NCBI GenBank assembly: GCA_005881025.1 | Contig: VBFO01000045.1 | Location: 1 to 48,899, forward strand | From: Chloroflexota bacterium | GTDB lineage: Bacteria; Chloroflexota; Dormibacteria; Dormibacterales; Dormibacteraceae | Reading direction: 5' to 3' | Length of the DNA: 48,899 nucleotides | Shown here: positions 24,598 to 35,932 of the stretch, one piece after another | How the letters are laid out: each line of letters starts with the position of its first letter | How positions within the stretch are numbered: position 1 is the stretch's first letter | The notes under the pieces: generated by a model | The model's database searches: none | The model's input: the letters and a program-made list of their open reading frames with translations, nothing else | Told to the model about the DNA's origin: nothing | Made by a program: the position numbers and the translations under genes

Positions 24598-25883
24598 TGC
24601 CACTCGATTCCGCCATTCGGGCACAAATGGCCGGGTTAGCGCAGTTGAGCCTTGACCCTCGCCAGCGGGTTCTGGCGGCGGTCTCGGGAGGCCCCGACTC
24701 CACCGCGCTGCTGGTGGCTTTGACAGAGGAAGGCTTCAGGGTCGTCGCGGCCCACTACGACCATGCACTGCAGCCGGCGTCTGCATTGGTGGCGGACCAC
24801 GTGGAGCGGATGTGCGAGTCGATGGGGGTCGAGCTCCTGAGGGAGCGCCGCACCACACCGATGGCGCGCGGCTCGCGCCAGGCCGCGGCGCGCACGCTCC
24901 GTTACGACTTCCTTCTTCGCGCCGCAGCTCAGTCGGGCGCGCCGGCGATCGCGCTGGGACACACCGCCGACGACCTGGTCGAGGGGGCGGTCATGCACCT
25001 GCTCCGAGGATGTGGGATCGCAGGCATGCGGGGCATGCCTTCACGCCGTGGAATTTTCGTCCGTCCACTGCTCGGCGTGTGGCGAACCGAGGTCCTCGAC
25101 TTCCTCGACCGGCGCGGGATCGGTGCGGTCGCCGATCCGGCCAATACCGACACCACGTATGCCCGTGTCCGGGTGAGGAGCGAGCTGCTGCCTGCGCTCG
25201 AGCGCGACCGGCCGGGCATCACGCGCCGGATCCACGCGGCGGCGCTGAGAGCCGCCGGCCTCCAGGACCAGATCGAGCTCCAGGCGGCAGCGCTGCTCTC
25301 GAGCGCGCCACTGACGACGGCCGCCGTGGCCACCCTCAGCGAACCGGTGGCGGTCGAGGTCCTGCGTCAGCTGTATGCGCGGGCAGCCGGCGTCGAGCCG
25401 GCCCTGGCCAGGACGCACCTGATGGCAATGCTTCGACTGATCCGCGGCGGCAGCGGCGGACGGGGCGTCGATCTGCCCGGCGGCCTCAGGTTCCGGGTCG
25501 TGGCGGAGCGCGCCCAGATCGTGCCTCGGGTTCCCCCACCGATGGAGCTCTCACTTGCGACCCGGTCATGCGACGGATGTGACGACGCCGAAGCAGCCCA
25601 CCTGCAGAGTGGCCTGATCCTCAGTCTCGGCTTCAGGCAGCCGGGGCTGACGATGCGCCCGGCGCCTGGGCGCGGAACTCGCAAGCTGCAGGACATCTTT
25701 GTGGACGCGCACGTCCCGCGCGAGGACCGTGACACCTGGCCGCTTGTCTTTGCCGGGCGGCGGCTGGCGTGGGTGCCGGGCGTTGCCGTCGATCGAGACC
25801 TGCGCGCCAATCGTGGCGAGACCTCTCTCCACGTAACGGTGACACGTATCCTGTCGTCAGGACTTCAAAAGTCGCCATGGTAG
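24597..25883 (+). CDS. tilS: tRNA(Ile)-lysidine synthase TilS
   Basis: Uses ATP and lysine to modify C34 of tRNA-Ile2 to lysidine, changing its identity from Met to Ile. 428 residues from ATG 24597. The PP-loop SGGPDS is at 30-35, then HYDHALQPAS, RGSRQAAARTLRYDFL and GHTADDLVEG, followed by TilS-like middle and C-terminal substrate domains (RPAPGRGTRKLQDIFVD). The A of the ATG is the last A of the tRNA's CCA. Alternative ATG 24627 would give a 418-residue protein and skip an 18-bp repeat. There is no ribosome site in front because the tRNA occupies that space, so translation needs uncut precursor RNA, a leaderless mRNA or the later ATG. Confidence 0.93.
   Translation: MPLDSAIRAQMAGLAQLSLDPRQRVLAAVSGGPDSTALLVALTEEGFRVVAAHYDHALQPASALVADHVERMCESMGVELLRERRTTPMARGSRQAAARTLRYDFLLRAAAQSGAPAIALGHTADDLVEGAVMHLLRGCGIAGMRGMPSRRGIFVRPLLGVWRTEVLDFLDRRGIGAVADPANTDTTYARVRVRSELLPALERDRPGITRRIHAAALRAAGLQDQIELQAAALLSSAPLTTAAVATLSEPVAVEVLRQLYARAAGVEPALARTHLMAMLRLIRGGSGGRGVDLPGGLRFRVVAERAQIVPRVPPPMELSLATRSCDGCDDAEAAHLQSGLILSLGFRQPGLTMRPAPGRGTRKLQDIFVDAHVPREDRDTWPLVFAGRRLAWVPGVAVDRDLRANRGETSLHVTVTRILSSGLQKSPW
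24613..24630 (-). repeat. 18-bp dispersed repeat, copy C (inside tilS start region)
   Basis: On the minus strand this reads CCATTTGTGCCCGAATGG, identical over 18 of 18 bases to the copy at 43096-43113. It encodes residues ~6-12 of TilS if ATG 24597 is the start, and ends around the alternative ATG 24627. Confidence 0.6.
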
Positions 25884-25886
25884 AAT
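25878..25886 (+). promoter_or_regulatory. Extended -10 promoter for ftsH
   Basis: TGGTAGAAT fits TGnTATAAT with one mismatch, overlaps the tilS stop and lies about 28 bases upstream of the ftsH TTG. No good -35 is seen. The resulting leader would contain the AGGAGA ribosome site. Confidence 0.45.
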
Positions 25887-25914
25887 CCCCGAACCGCCCT
25901 CCAGGAGAGCCTAG

Positions 25915-27759
<1,845 letters not shown>

Positions 27760-28566
27760 CTGACGGCCGACCGACTCTTTGTAGCCGGTCGGGGCAGGCT
27801 GGGCCGCAGCCTCTCGCGCGCGCTCCCGGCTCGCCTGCTGCCGGCGCGAAACGGTTTTGTGCCGCCTGACAGCGGCCTCGTGTTCCTTGCCGTTCCGGAC
27901 GGCTCCGTCTCCGAGATGGCGTCACGGATCGCCGGTCTGAAGCCTGGGCCGGCGGTGAGCTTCGTCCACCTGAGCGGCGCGCTCGGACTGGACGTGCTCG
28001 AGGCGCTGAAGCCGCGGGCGGTCGGTTCGTTTCATCCCCTGCAGTCGTTCCCCGCTCCGCGAGGATCCGAGGCCTTTCGGGGCATCACGATCGCAATCGA
28101 CGCCAGCACGCCGGCCCTGAAGCGCCGGCTCTCTGCGCTGGCGCGCAGGCTGGGGGCGCGCCCGAAGCCGGTCGGAGACGCGCAGCGGGTCGTGTACCAC
28201 GCGGCCGCCGTCTTTGCCTCCAACTACGTCGACGTGGTGGTGGCGGAGGCGGTGAGGATGCTGCAGGGGATTGGCTGGAGCGAGGGCGAAGCCACGCGAG
28301 CGCTGCTGCCGCTAGTCGACGGTTCCGTGCAGAACATCCGCCGGCGGGGCGTGGTGGAGGGGCTGACCGGACCGATCCGCCGGGGCGATGCGGGGACCGT
28401 GAGGCGTCACCTGGAAGCTGTGGACAACCCCGGTCTTTATCGTATGCTCGGCGCGATCACGCTCGAGATCGCGCGCAAAGCGGGGCTCGACCCCGCCGCG
28501 GCCGAGCGGGTGCGTAGGGCGCTGACCCCTGAAGTGGCAGCGACCCGAAGGAGAGTGCGTCGATGA
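27760..28566 (+). CDS. Rossmann/DUF2520 protein, possible ketopantoate reductase
   Basis: 268 residues if read from CTG 27760, directly after the ftsH stop. The first standard start, GTG 27859, would remove the nucleotide-binding segment LFVAGRGRLGRSL, so a CTG start is likely. DUF2520 signatures follow: FVHLSGALGLDVL, VGSFHPLQSF, YHAAAVFASNY, and GPIRRGD...HL. These proteins resemble 6-phosphogluconate/ketopantoate-type dehydrogenases. The stop overlaps panB by ATGA, and panC follows, so it fills the place where PanE, the reductase between PanB and PanC, would act. From memory, PanG of Francisella is an alternative ketopantoate reductase of a related Rossmann type. The link here is inference. 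Confidence 0.8.
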   Translation: MTADRLFVAGRGRLGRSLSRALPARLLPARNGFVPPDSGLVFLAVPDGSVSEMASRIAGLKPGPAVSFVHLSGALGLDVLEALKPRAVGSFHPLQSFPAPRGSEAFRGITIAIDASTPALKRRLSALARRLGARPKPVGDAQRVVYHAAAVFASNYVDVVVAEAVRMLQGIGWSEGEATRALLPLVDGSVQNIRRRGVVEGLTGPIRRGDAGTVRRHLEAVDNPGLYRMLGAITLEIARKAGLDPAAAERVRRALTPEVAATRRRVRR

Positions 28567-29417
28567 CCACGGTGCTGGACGTCCAGCGTTTCAAAGACGA
28601 AAGCCGCCGTTTCACCATGCTCACTGCCTACGACTTCCTGAGCGCTCAGATCCTCGACCAGGCCGGCATTCCGATCCTGTTGGTGGGCGACAGTCTCGGC
28701 ATGGTGATGCTGGGCTACCCGACCACGCTGCCGGTGACGATGGACGAGATGATCCATCACGCCAAGGCGGTCTCGCGTGGCGCGCGCCAGGCCCTGCTGG
28801 TGGGCGATATGCCGTTCATGTCGTATCACTCTTCGACCGAGCAGGCGATCGAAAGCGCCGGGCGATTCGTCAAGGAAGGCGGCATGCACGCCGTCAAGCT
28901 GGAGGGCGGCGGCAGGATCGCCGAGCTCACCCAGCGACTGACCGGTATGGGGATCCCGGTGATGGGCCATCTCGGCCTGACGCCGCAGTTCGTGCACCAG
29001 ATGGGCGGATTCAAGGTGCAGGGCAAGACCGAGGCGCAGGCGGCCAGGATCCTCGCCGACGCCCGCGAGCTCGAGGCCGCCGGTGCCTTCAGCCTCGTGC
29101 TGGAAGGCGTTCCCACGGCAGTGGCAAGCCGCGTGACCAAATCCCTGCGGATCCCGACCATCGGCATCGGCGCCGGGCCACAGACCGACGGGCAGGTGCT
29201 TGTGTTCCACGACTTCGTGGGGCTGACCACGGGCAAGGCACCGAAGTTCGTGAAGCGGTATGCCAACCTGGCCGACGAGATCTCTCGCGCCGCGCAGCGG
29301 TTCTCGGACGACGTCCGAAATGGGACGTTCCCCGGGCCGGAGCATGAGTACACGGCCAACGGATCGACGCCGCATGCGGAGTCGAAGCGGGATGAGGTCA
29401 AGTACGGGGCCGGATAG
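28563..29417 (+). CDS. panB: 3-methyl-2-oxobutanoate hydroxymethyltransferase (ketopantoate hydroxymethyltransferase)
   Basis: First step of pantothenate synthesis: adds a hydroxymethyl group from methylene-tetrahydrofolate to 2-ketoisovalerate. 284 residues. Motifs: MLTAYDFLSAQ, VGDSLGMVMLGY with the metal-binding Asp, GDMPFMSY, KLEGG, GHLGLTPQ, LEGVP and IGIGAGPQTDGQVLV. ATG 28563 overlaps the DUF2520 stop by 4 bases and has GGAGAG upstream. The C-terminal ~20 residues (charged, polar) extend beyond the usual fold and overlap the panC start. Confidence 0.97.
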   Translation: MTTVLDVQRFKDESRRFTMLTAYDFLSAQILDQAGIPILLVGDSLGMVMLGYPTTLPVTMDEMIHHAKAVSRGARQALLVGDMPFMSYHSSTEQAIESAGRFVKEGGMHAVKLEGGGRIAELTQRLTGMGIPVMGHLGLTPQFVHQMGGFKVQGKTEAQAARILADARELEAAGAFSLVLEGVPTAVASRVTKSLRIPTIGIGAGPQTDGQVLVFHDFVGLTTGKAPKFVKRYANLADEISRAAQRFSDDVRNGTFPGPEHEYTANGSTPHAESKRDEVKYGAG

Positions 29418-30264
29418 CGGTCCGGTCGTAGTCGATTCGCCGGTGCGACTGCGGGAGCTGTCCCGCGGATGGCATCGTGCCGGCGAGGTGGTCGGCCTCG
29501 TGCCCACGATGGGGGCGCTGCATGCGGGCCACATGAGCCTGGTCGACCGTGCCCGAGCGGAGAACACGAAGGTGGTCGTCAGCATCTTCGTGAATCCATT
29601 GCAGTTCGGGCCCAGGGAGGACTTCCAGCGCTATCCGAGGCCCGTGGCCGCCGACCTCGAGCTGCTGCGGCGGGCATCTATCGACGCCGTCTACATGCCG
29701 CGTCCCGAGGCGATGTACCCGCCCGAGGCGAGCACGCGCGTCAGCGTCGGCGGCCTGACGTCGCGGTTGGAGGGCCTTGCGCGTCCAGGCCACTTCGAGG
29801 GCGTGGCCACAGTGGTCGCGAAGCTGTTCTGGGCGTCGGAGGCGGATCGAGCCTACTTCGGTCAGAAGGATGCTCAACAGGTGGCGGTGGTGAAGCGGCT
29901 GGCGGCCGATCTCGACTCCGGCGTCGAGATCAGGGTCGGTCCCACGGTGCGCGAGGCCGACGGCCTGGCGGTGAGCTCGAGGAATGCTTACCTCGACGCG
30001 CGTGAGCGCCAGGCCGCGGCGAGCCTCAGCATGGCCCTCCGCAAAGCCGCCGATGCCTACCAGGCGGGAGAGCGCGCCCTCGCGATTCTTCACGGCACGC
30101 TGCTGGAAGAGCTGGGCCGGGAGCCGCTCGCGCAGGTCGACTACGCCGAGCTGGTCGATCCCGAGGACTTTGAGGGGCCGGGAACGCTGGCGGTGCTTGC
30201 GGTTCGGATCGGCCGGACACGCCTGATCGACAACCACGATCTCGCCAAACCCTTCCCGGGATGA
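29392..30264 (+). CDS. panC: Pantothenate synthetase (pantoate-beta-alanine ligase)
   Basis: Joins pantoate and beta-alanine using ATP. 290 residues from ATG 29392, which overlaps panB by 26 bases; an earlier in-frame start would be far inside panB. The HIGH-type motif is PTMGALHAGH (38-47), followed by FVNPLQFGPREDF, GHFEGVATVV, FGQKDAQQ and the KMSKS-equivalent SSRN. The family-typical C-terminal domain starts near LDARERQAA. No panD is seen, so beta-alanine supply is encoded elsewhere. Confidence 0.96.
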   Translation: MRSSTGPDSGPVVVDSPVRLRELSRGWHRAGEVVGLVPTMGALHAGHMSLVDRARAENTKVVVSIFVNPLQFGPREDFQRYPRPVAADLELLRRASIDAVYMPRPEAMYPPEASTRVSVGGLTSRLEGLARPGHFEGVATVVAKLFWASEADRAYFGQKDAQQVAVVKRLAADLDSGVEIRVGPTVREADGLAVSSRNAYLDARERQAAASLSMALRKAADAYQAGERALAILHGTLLEELGREPLAQVDYAELVDPEDFEGPGTLAVLAVRIGRTRLIDNHDLAKPFPG

Positions 30265-30355
30265 GCGGCACCCGTGAGTTACAATTGGAGTTCGTTTGGC
30301 GGAGGCCGCAATTGACGACCAAGACCACACCAATAATCTCTAGGGGGTTCTTACG

Positions 30356-31558
30356 TTGGCTAATGATTTTGGGGCTGTCCTGACCGAGCCTGAGGAGGCG
30401 ACCGAACAGGACGACCCGTCAGCCGCGATGACGATGGAGGACTACCTCCACTATGAGGAGGAGGCCTTCAAGACCCCCAATCATGGGGACATCGTCGACG
30501 GCATCGTCGTGCGCGTTGATCCGGATGAGGTCCTGGTCGACATCGGCGCCAAGGCCGAGGGCGTGATCTCGAGCAAAGAGCTTGGACTGCGCGGCGAGGT
30601 CGACTCGCTCGGTCTCGAACCTGGCGACCAGATCAAGGTGTTCGTGCTCCAGCCTGAGAACGAGGAGGGCAACGTCGTCCTCAGCCTCCGGCGGGCTCGC
30701 GCCGAGACCACCTGGCTCGTGGCGGCTGAGAAGCAGACCGACGGGTCGGTGATCGAGGCCGACGTCCGCGAGCAGAACAAGGGCGGCCTGATCGTCAACG
30801 TGCTCGGACTGCGTGGGTTCCTGCCCTCCAGCCAGGTGGCGCGCGCATACGCGGGCAGCCTGGAGTCGTTGGTCGGCCAGCGGATCCCGGTCAAGATCCT
30901 GGAGGTCAACCGGAAGCGGAACCGGCTGATCGTCAGCCAGAAGGCAGCCGAGGACGAGGATCGAGCGCGCAAGCGGGAGGAGCTGTTCAGCCGCCTCCAG
31001 ACCGGGACCACCGTGAAGGGGACTGTCTCCGGCATCACGAGCTATGGCGCCTTCGTCGACATCGGCGGGGCGGACGGCCTGATCCACATCTCCGAGCTGT
31101 CCTGGGACCGGGTGTCCAAGGTGACCGACGTGCTTCAGCTCGGCGAAGAGGTGACCGTGAAGGTCATCAAGCTCGACCCCGAGCAGACCCGGATCTCGCT
31201 TTCGCTGCGCCAGCTGCAGCAGGATCCATGGGAACGGCTGGTCCAGTCGATGCCGATCGGATCTATCGTCGAGGGCCAGGTCACCAAAACCAAGAAGTAC
31301 GGGGCTTTCCTTCAGATCATGCCCGGCATCGAAGGGCTGCTTCACATCTCGGAGCTGTCCTGGGACCACGTGGAGCGGACCGAGGACGTGCTGAAGGTTG
31401 GTGAGGACCTGCAGGTGAAGGTGATCGGGATCGACACCGCGCGCCGGCGGATCTCGCTGAGCCTGAAGCAGCTTTCGGCGCCGCCGGCCGCCCTGGCCGG
31501 CAGCCGGGTTGGCCGCTCGGAAAGCTACCCCGAACCTGACGAGGAAGACGAGTCCTAG
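30356..31558 (+). CDS. rpsA: 30S ribosomal protein S1
   Basis: RNA-binding protein that helps load mRNA on the ribosome. 400 residues with four S1 domains (~43-113, 130-197, 215-285, 300-372) between an acidic N-terminus and an acidic tail, the four-repeat form usual in Gram-positive-type lineages (E. coli has six). The last two repeats are the best conserved (YGAFVDIGGADGLIHISELSW and a near copy). Start TTG 30356, with AGGGGG about 10 bases upstream. The 91-base gap after panC contains TACAAT (30280-30285) and TTGACG (30312-30317) as promoter-like elements, but no convincing pair. Confidence 0.94.
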   Translation: MANDFGAVLTEPEEATEQDDPSAAMTMEDYLHYEEEAFKTPNHGDIVDGIVVRVDPDEVLVDIGAKAEGVISSKELGLRGEVDSLGLEPGDQIKVFVLQPENEEGNVVLSLRRARAETTWLVAAEKQTDGSVIEADVREQNKGGLIVNVLGLRGFLPSSQVARAYAGSLESLVGQRIPVKILEVNRKRNRLIVSQKAAEDEDRARKREELFSRLQTGTTVKGTVSGITSYGAFVDIGGADGLIHISELSWDRVSKVTDVLQLGEEVTVKVIKLDPEQTRISLSLRQLQQDPWERLVQSMPIGSIVEGQVTKTKKYGAFLQIMPGIEGLLHISELSWDHVERTEDVLKVGEDLQVKVIGIDTARRRISLSLKQLSAPPAALAGSRVGRSESYPEPDEEDES

Positions 31559-31576
31559 TCTTCTAGTTGCGTGGCG

Positions 31577-33208
31577 TCAGGCAGTCGCCAGGCCACCATT
31601 GGCCGCCAGGCGCTGTTTGGCCGGTAACCAGTAGGGATCGATGGTGAGCGCCATCTGGTAGTCGGCGCGTGCCTGCGCGACGTCTCCCGTCCGCAGCTCC
31701 TCGTCACCCAGCTCGACGTACAGCGACGGATCGGTGGACCCCAGCCGCGCCGCCAGTCGAAGCTCGGACAGGCCCTGCTGCTGAGATCCCTGTCCGATCA
31801 ATCTCTCGCCGAACGCACGGTGGTACTGCGACTGAAGCGGATCGACCTGCACCGCAAGATCGGAGCGGCCCTCGGAGTACCAAGCCTCAGCCAGGATCGG
31901 CAGGGCGGCCAGACCCACGGCGACAAGCGCAAGCGCCAGCGCCTCCACCACCCGCAGCAGGCCGCCCCCGGGTCGCGCCCGCTCGAAGAGCTCGTTCGCG
32001 CTGGGCAGCTCCTCCCCTTGAATCGAGCGCACGGCCGACCAGCCGGTGCCGGCCAGCAACCAGAACGGGCCGGTCGCCGGCGCCCAGTCGAAGTTGAAAG
32101 CGACCCACACCGTGTAGGCGATGCAGGCGGCTCCGACAGCCCCGATCGTGCCCACTCGAACCGGCCTCGACCCGTGGGCTGGTGGCGCATGCCGGTAGCG
32201 CCAGAGCCCACGCAGCAGCACCACAAGCACAATTCCGAGCGCCACGAGTCCAACCAGTCCCTGGGTGGCAGCCAGATCCAGCGGCCCCGAGTGCGCCCGA
32301 TCAAAGGTCACGCCGGGTGACCAGTCACCGGTCAGAAAGCGGCCGAACACAAGCCCGGTGGCGTCCTCGCCCCAGCCCACCAGCGGGCTTGCGCTGATCA
32401 TCCGGACGGCGTCCGGATACAGATGCAGGCGGGTGGGCCCAGGGTCTCCGTTGAGATTTCGCAGGGGTGAGAAAAGGATCGCCAGCAGCGCGAGCCCGAC
32501 CACCGCGGTCGCCGCGACACCGATCAGGGCGGCGGCGCGTCCCCTCGCCGCGAACACAGCCAGCGCCAGGCAGCCCGCCAGCGTTGCGAGGGCGCCGCCC
32601 CGAGACGTGGAGACGATCAGCCCCCCGACCATGACGGCCGAGCACAGGAGCCAGAGCGGAGAGGCCCAGTCGAATCTCAGCAAGCGGGCCACGGACAGTG
32701 GCATCGCCAGGGCGATCAGGGCTCCCAGCAGGTTGGCGTTGCCGAGATTACCGTCCGGGCGGAACGGGACATGGATCCACCATTGGGCGATCGCCTCGAG
32801 CGAGGCCAGAGCGGTTCCAATCACAAAGGCCACGATCACGGCGCTTCGCGACAGCTCGCTCCGCAAGAGCCAGACCGGGACCGCGAGCAGACCCAGGTAG
32901 GCGAGCCGCATGGGCAGCGACTCGTATCGCGTGTAGCCGCCAACCAGGCTGAGGGGCCATGAGGAGGAGAATGCAAACGCGAGCAGGGCGGCCGCCGCCG
33001 CGGCCAGCAGAGGCCACCGCAGGGCTCCCAGGCTCGGCCTTCCGTGAACAAGAGCAGCCAGGCCGGCGCCCAGGCACGCCCCGGCGATGACGACAGAGGC
33101 CCTGGGGAGGATGAATGCATCCACCAGGTTGGGTAGAAAGAAGGTCGGAATGGCGAGGGCCACCAGAGCGGGGAACCATCCGGCAAGGGGCGTCGAGACT
33201 GATCTCAA
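31577..33208 (-). CDS. O-antigen ligase-like (Wzy_C) membrane protein with C-terminal TPR
   Basis: About 543 residues from TTG 33208 (minus), chosen because GGGAGG lies 4 bases upstream. About 11-12 hydrophobic segments. The Wzy_C/WaaL-like core lies around GGLIVSTSRGGALA, with LVGWGEDATG and FDRAHSGPLD in the long outer loop (Arg and His typical of the O-antigen ligase family). The last ~110 residues are soluble and TPR-like (ARADYQMALTIDPYWLPA). Such enzymes polymerise or transfer lipid-linked glycans outside the membrane. It is not next to the glycan cluster but could work with it. It converges on rpsA and is divergent from clpC. Confidence 0.78.
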   Translation of the reverse strand: MRSVSTPLAGWFPALVALAIPTFFLPNLVDAFILPRASVVIAGACLGAGLAALVHGRPSLGALRWPLLAAAAAALLAFAFSSSWPLSLVGGYTRYESLPMRLAYLGLLAVPVWLLRSELSRSAVIVAFVIGTALASLEAIAQWWIHVPFRPDGNLGNANLLGALIALAMPLSVARLLRFDWASPLWLLCSAVMVGGLIVSTSRGGALATLAGCLALAVFAARGRAAALIGVAATAVVGLALLAILFSPLRNLNGDPGPTRLHLYPDAVRMISASPLVGWGEDATGLVFGRFLTGDWSPGVTFDRAHSGPLDLAATQGLVGLVALGIVLVVLLRGLWRYRHAPPAHGSRPVRVGTIGAVGAACIAYTVWVAFNFDWAPATGPFWLLAGTGWSAVRSIQGEELPSANELFERARPGGGLLRVVEALALALVAVGLAALPILAEAWYSEGRSDLAVQVDPLQSQYHRAFGERLIGQGSQQQGLSELRLAARLGSTDPSLYVELGDEELRTGDVAQARADYQMALTIDPYWLPAKQRLAANGGLATA

Positions 33209-33345
33209 GGCGCCTCCCGTAATGGAATCTGTGAGGTGAGGCGGACGGTATATTACTTGCACAGTGCTGCAGGCACGAGAGTTATCAGATCGAGGAGGTG
33301 CTGGCCCCACCGAGTCGCCGGAGTCCGAATAGACAGAGGACCTTC
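33209..33345. promoter_or_regulatory. Divergent promoter region between O-antigen ligase-like gene and clpC
   Basis: 137 bases. TATATT (33249-33254) could serve as -10 for clpC, and TAATAT on the other strand (33256-33251) for the ligase-like gene; -35 boxes are weak for both. GTGCTGCAGGCAC at ~33264-33276 is a near-palindrome. No CtsR (GGTCAAA) or HspR (CTTGAGT/ACTCAAG) operator was found. AGAGGA precedes the clpC ATG. Confidence 0.35.
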
Positions 33346-35856
33346 ATGAGCACCATGTATCCGTTCGAGAGATTTACTGAGCGAGCCAAGAAGGTTCTGA
33401 CGCTCGCACAGGAAGAAGCAGAAAGATCCCACCACAGCTACATAGGGACCGAGCACCTACTTCTGGGCCTACTCCGCGAAGGTGAGGGCCTCGCCGCCAA
33501 GGTTCTGAACAACCTCGGCGTCGAGATCGGCAAAGTCCGCCAGACGATCGAGTCGGTTCTGGGTCGCAACGAGCGGATCATCATCCAGCAGATCATCCCG
33601 ACCTCGCGCGTCAAGAAGGTGATCGAGATCTCCTTCGAGGAAGCGCGCCGGATGGGACACAACTACGTCGGTACCGAGCACCTGTTGCTTGGCCTGCTCA
33701 TCGAGGGAGAGGGCATCGCGGCCCATGTGCTCGAAGATCTCGGCGCGACGCTCGACAAGGTCCGCTCCGAGATCGAGCGCCTGCTGCACGACTCGAGCGC
33801 CGAAACCGAGGCCGAGCCCGCGCCGAAGAAGCCGTCCAAGACTCCGTTGCTGGACCAGTTCGGTCGCGACCTCACTGAGCTCGCGCGCCGAAATCAGCTG
33901 GACCCGGTCATCGGGCGGGAGATGGAGATCGAGCGCGTGATCCAGATCCTCAGCCGCCGCACGAAGAACAACCCGGCTCTCATCGGCGAGCCTGGCGTCG
34001 GCAAGACAGCTATTGCTGAAGGCCTCGCGCAGCAGATCAACCTCGGCAACGTGCCCGAGTCGCTGCAGCACAAGCGCGTGCTCACTCTCGACATGGGCGC
34101 CCTGGTCGCCGGCACGAAGTACCGCGGTGAGTTTGAGGAGCGACTCAAGAAGATCCTTGACGAGATCCGCTCGAGCCGCGAGGTCGTGCTCTTCATCGAT
34201 GAGCTGCACACGCTGGTCGGCGCAGGCGCCGCCGAAGGCGCGATCGACGCCGCCAACATCCTCAAGCCCGCGCTCGCGCGCGGCGAGATTCAGTGCATCG
34301 GCGCCACGACCCTCAACGAGTACCGCAAGTACATCGAGAAGGACGCCGCTCTCGAGCGCCGGTTCCAACCGGTGTTCGTGGATCAACCTACGTTGGCCGA
34401 GACGATCGACATTCTCAATGGCGTCAAGTCGCTCTACGAGAAGCATCACCGGGTGACCATCACGGAAGCGGCCGTTCACGCGGCGGCGGTGTTGAGCGAC
34501 CGATATGTGAGCGACCGGGCCCTGCCCGACAAGGCGATCGACCTCATCGACGAGGCCTCGGCTCGCGTCCGCATGAAGCTGACGACCACGCCCGACGAGC
34601 TGAAGGAGCTTCAGAAGGAGATCAAGAAGCAGCGGGTCGACCAGGACGATTCGGTCAACAAGCAGGACTTCGAGGCCGCCGCCGCCGTCCGCGACAAGGT
34701 CAAGAAGCTGCAGGACAAGCTAGCGCTGAAGGAAGCCGCCTGGCGCGACAAGCTGGGCGAGACGGTGCCTGAGGTGAGCGAGGAGCACATCGCACAGATC
34801 GTGGCCGCATGGACCGGCGTTCCGGTGTCGCGACTCGTCGAGGAGGAGACAGCTCGACTGTTGCGCATGGAAGAAGAGATTCACAAGCGCATGGTGGGCC
34901 AGGACGAGGCGATCCTCACCGTCTCGCAGGCCGTGCGGCGGGCACGCGCAGGCCTCAAGGACCCACGCCGCCCGATTGGCTCCTTCATCTTCCTTGGCCC
35001 GACCGGTATTGGAAAGACCGAGCTGGCGCGTGCGCTCGCGGAGTACCTGTTCGACTCCGAGGACGCGCTCATCAAGCTCGACATGTCGGAGTTCATGGAG
35101 CGGCACACGACTGCGCGATTGGTTGGATCACCTCCGGGCTACGTCGGATACGACGAGGGCGGTCAGCTCACCGAGGCAGTGAGGCGGAGGCCCTACTCGG
35201 TGATTCTTTTCGACGAGATCGAGAAGGCGCACCCCGAGGTCTTCAACATGCTGCTGCAGATCCTCGAGGACGGCCGGCTCAGTGACGCGAAGGGCAAGGT
35301 GGTGAACTTCGCGAACACCGTGATCATCATGACCTCGAACCTCGGCATTCGGGACGTGAACCAGGCCGGAACCGCGCTGGGTTTCCAGCCCGCTGTGGTC
35401 GACGAATCAGAGGAAGTCGAGCGGCGGCACAAGAACACCAAAGAGAAGATCGACGAAGAGCTGAAGCGGATGTTCAGGCCGGAGTTCCTCAACCGCGTCG
35501 ACGCGGTGGTGGTGTTCAAGAGCCTGACGACCCAGCAGATCCGGCAGATCGTGGACCTGCAGCTGGATCGGCTCGGCAAGCACCTGGTCGAGCAGCAGAT
35601 CACCATCGAGGTGACCGACGCAGCCAAGGACCTGCTTGCGAAAGAGGGCTACGACCGCATCTACGGAGCGCGCCCGCTGCGGCGGGTGATCACCAGCCGG
35701 ATCGAAGACCAGCTGTCGGAGCACCTGCTGCGCGGAAAGATCGCGCGTGGCGACACCGTGCAGATCGACGTCGAAGGCGAGGACGCCCTCAAGTTCACGC
35801 CCGTGAAGCATCGCCACAAGGAGCCGGCCGGGACCGGCGCCGCCGCGAAACCGTAG
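33346..35856 (+). CDS. clpC: ATP-dependent Clp protease ATP-binding subunit ClpC
   Basis: AAA+ unfoldase that feeds substrates to ClpP. 836 residues from ATG 33346 (AGAGGA ribosome site; an upstream in-frame start would add 16 residues). Two Clp-N repeats (~5-140), each with [12 protein letters not shown] or [15 protein letters not shown]1 has [15 protein letters not shown] and [16 protein letters not shown]-type middle region, [16 protein letters not shown], marks ClpC rather than ClpB. AAA2 has [19 protein letters not shown] and [13 protein letters not shown], followed by a C-terminal D2-small domain. ClpP is not in the window. In ClpC-type bacteria this protein often serves general protein quality control and adaptor-guided proteolysis. 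Confidence 0.97.
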   Translation: MSTMYPFERFTERAKKVLTLAQEEAERSHHSYIGTEHLLLGLLREGEGLAAKVLNNLGVEIGKVRQTIESVLGRNERIIIQQIIPTSRVKKVIEISFEEARRMGHNYVGTEHLLLGLLIEGEGIAAHVLEDLGATLDKVRSEIERLLHDSSAETEAEPAPKKPSKTPLLDQFGRDLTELARRNQLDPVIGREMEIERVIQILSRRTKNNPALIGEPGVGKTAIAEGLAQQINLGNVPESLQHKRVLTLDMGALVAGTKYRGEFEERLKKILDEIRSSREVVLFIDELHTLVGAGAAEGAIDAANILKPALARGEIQCIGATTLNEYRKYIEKDAALERRFQPVFVDQPTLAETIDILNGVKSLYEKHHRVTITEAAVHAAAVLSDRYVSDRALPDKAIDLIDEASARVRMKLTTTPDELKELQKEIKKQRVDQDDSVNKQDFEAAAAVRDKVKKLQDKLALKEAAWRDKLGETVPEVSEEHIAQIVAAWTGVPVSRLVEEETARLLRMEEEIHKRMVGQDEAILTVSQAVRRARAGLKDPRRPIGSFIFLGPTGIGKTELARALAEYLFDSEDALIKLDMSEFMERHTTARLVGSPPGYVGYDEGGQLTEAVRRRPYSVILFDEIEKAHPEVFNMLLQILEDGRLSDAKGKVVNFANTVIIMTSNLGIRDVNQAGTALGFQPAVVDESEEVERRHKNTKEKIDEELKRMFRPEFLNRVDAVVVFKSLTTQQIRQIVDLQLDRLGKHLVEQQITIEVTDAAKDLLAKEGYDRIYGARPLRRVITSRIEDQLSEHLLRGKIARGDTVQIDVEGEDALKFTPVKHRHKEPAGTGAAAKP

Positions 35857-35932
35857 CTCGCGCTCGACCGCAGGGCTTTCTGAAGGGCCGCTGCTGCCGG
35901 CACTGGCGGATTCCTCGCTTCGATGAAAGCCG

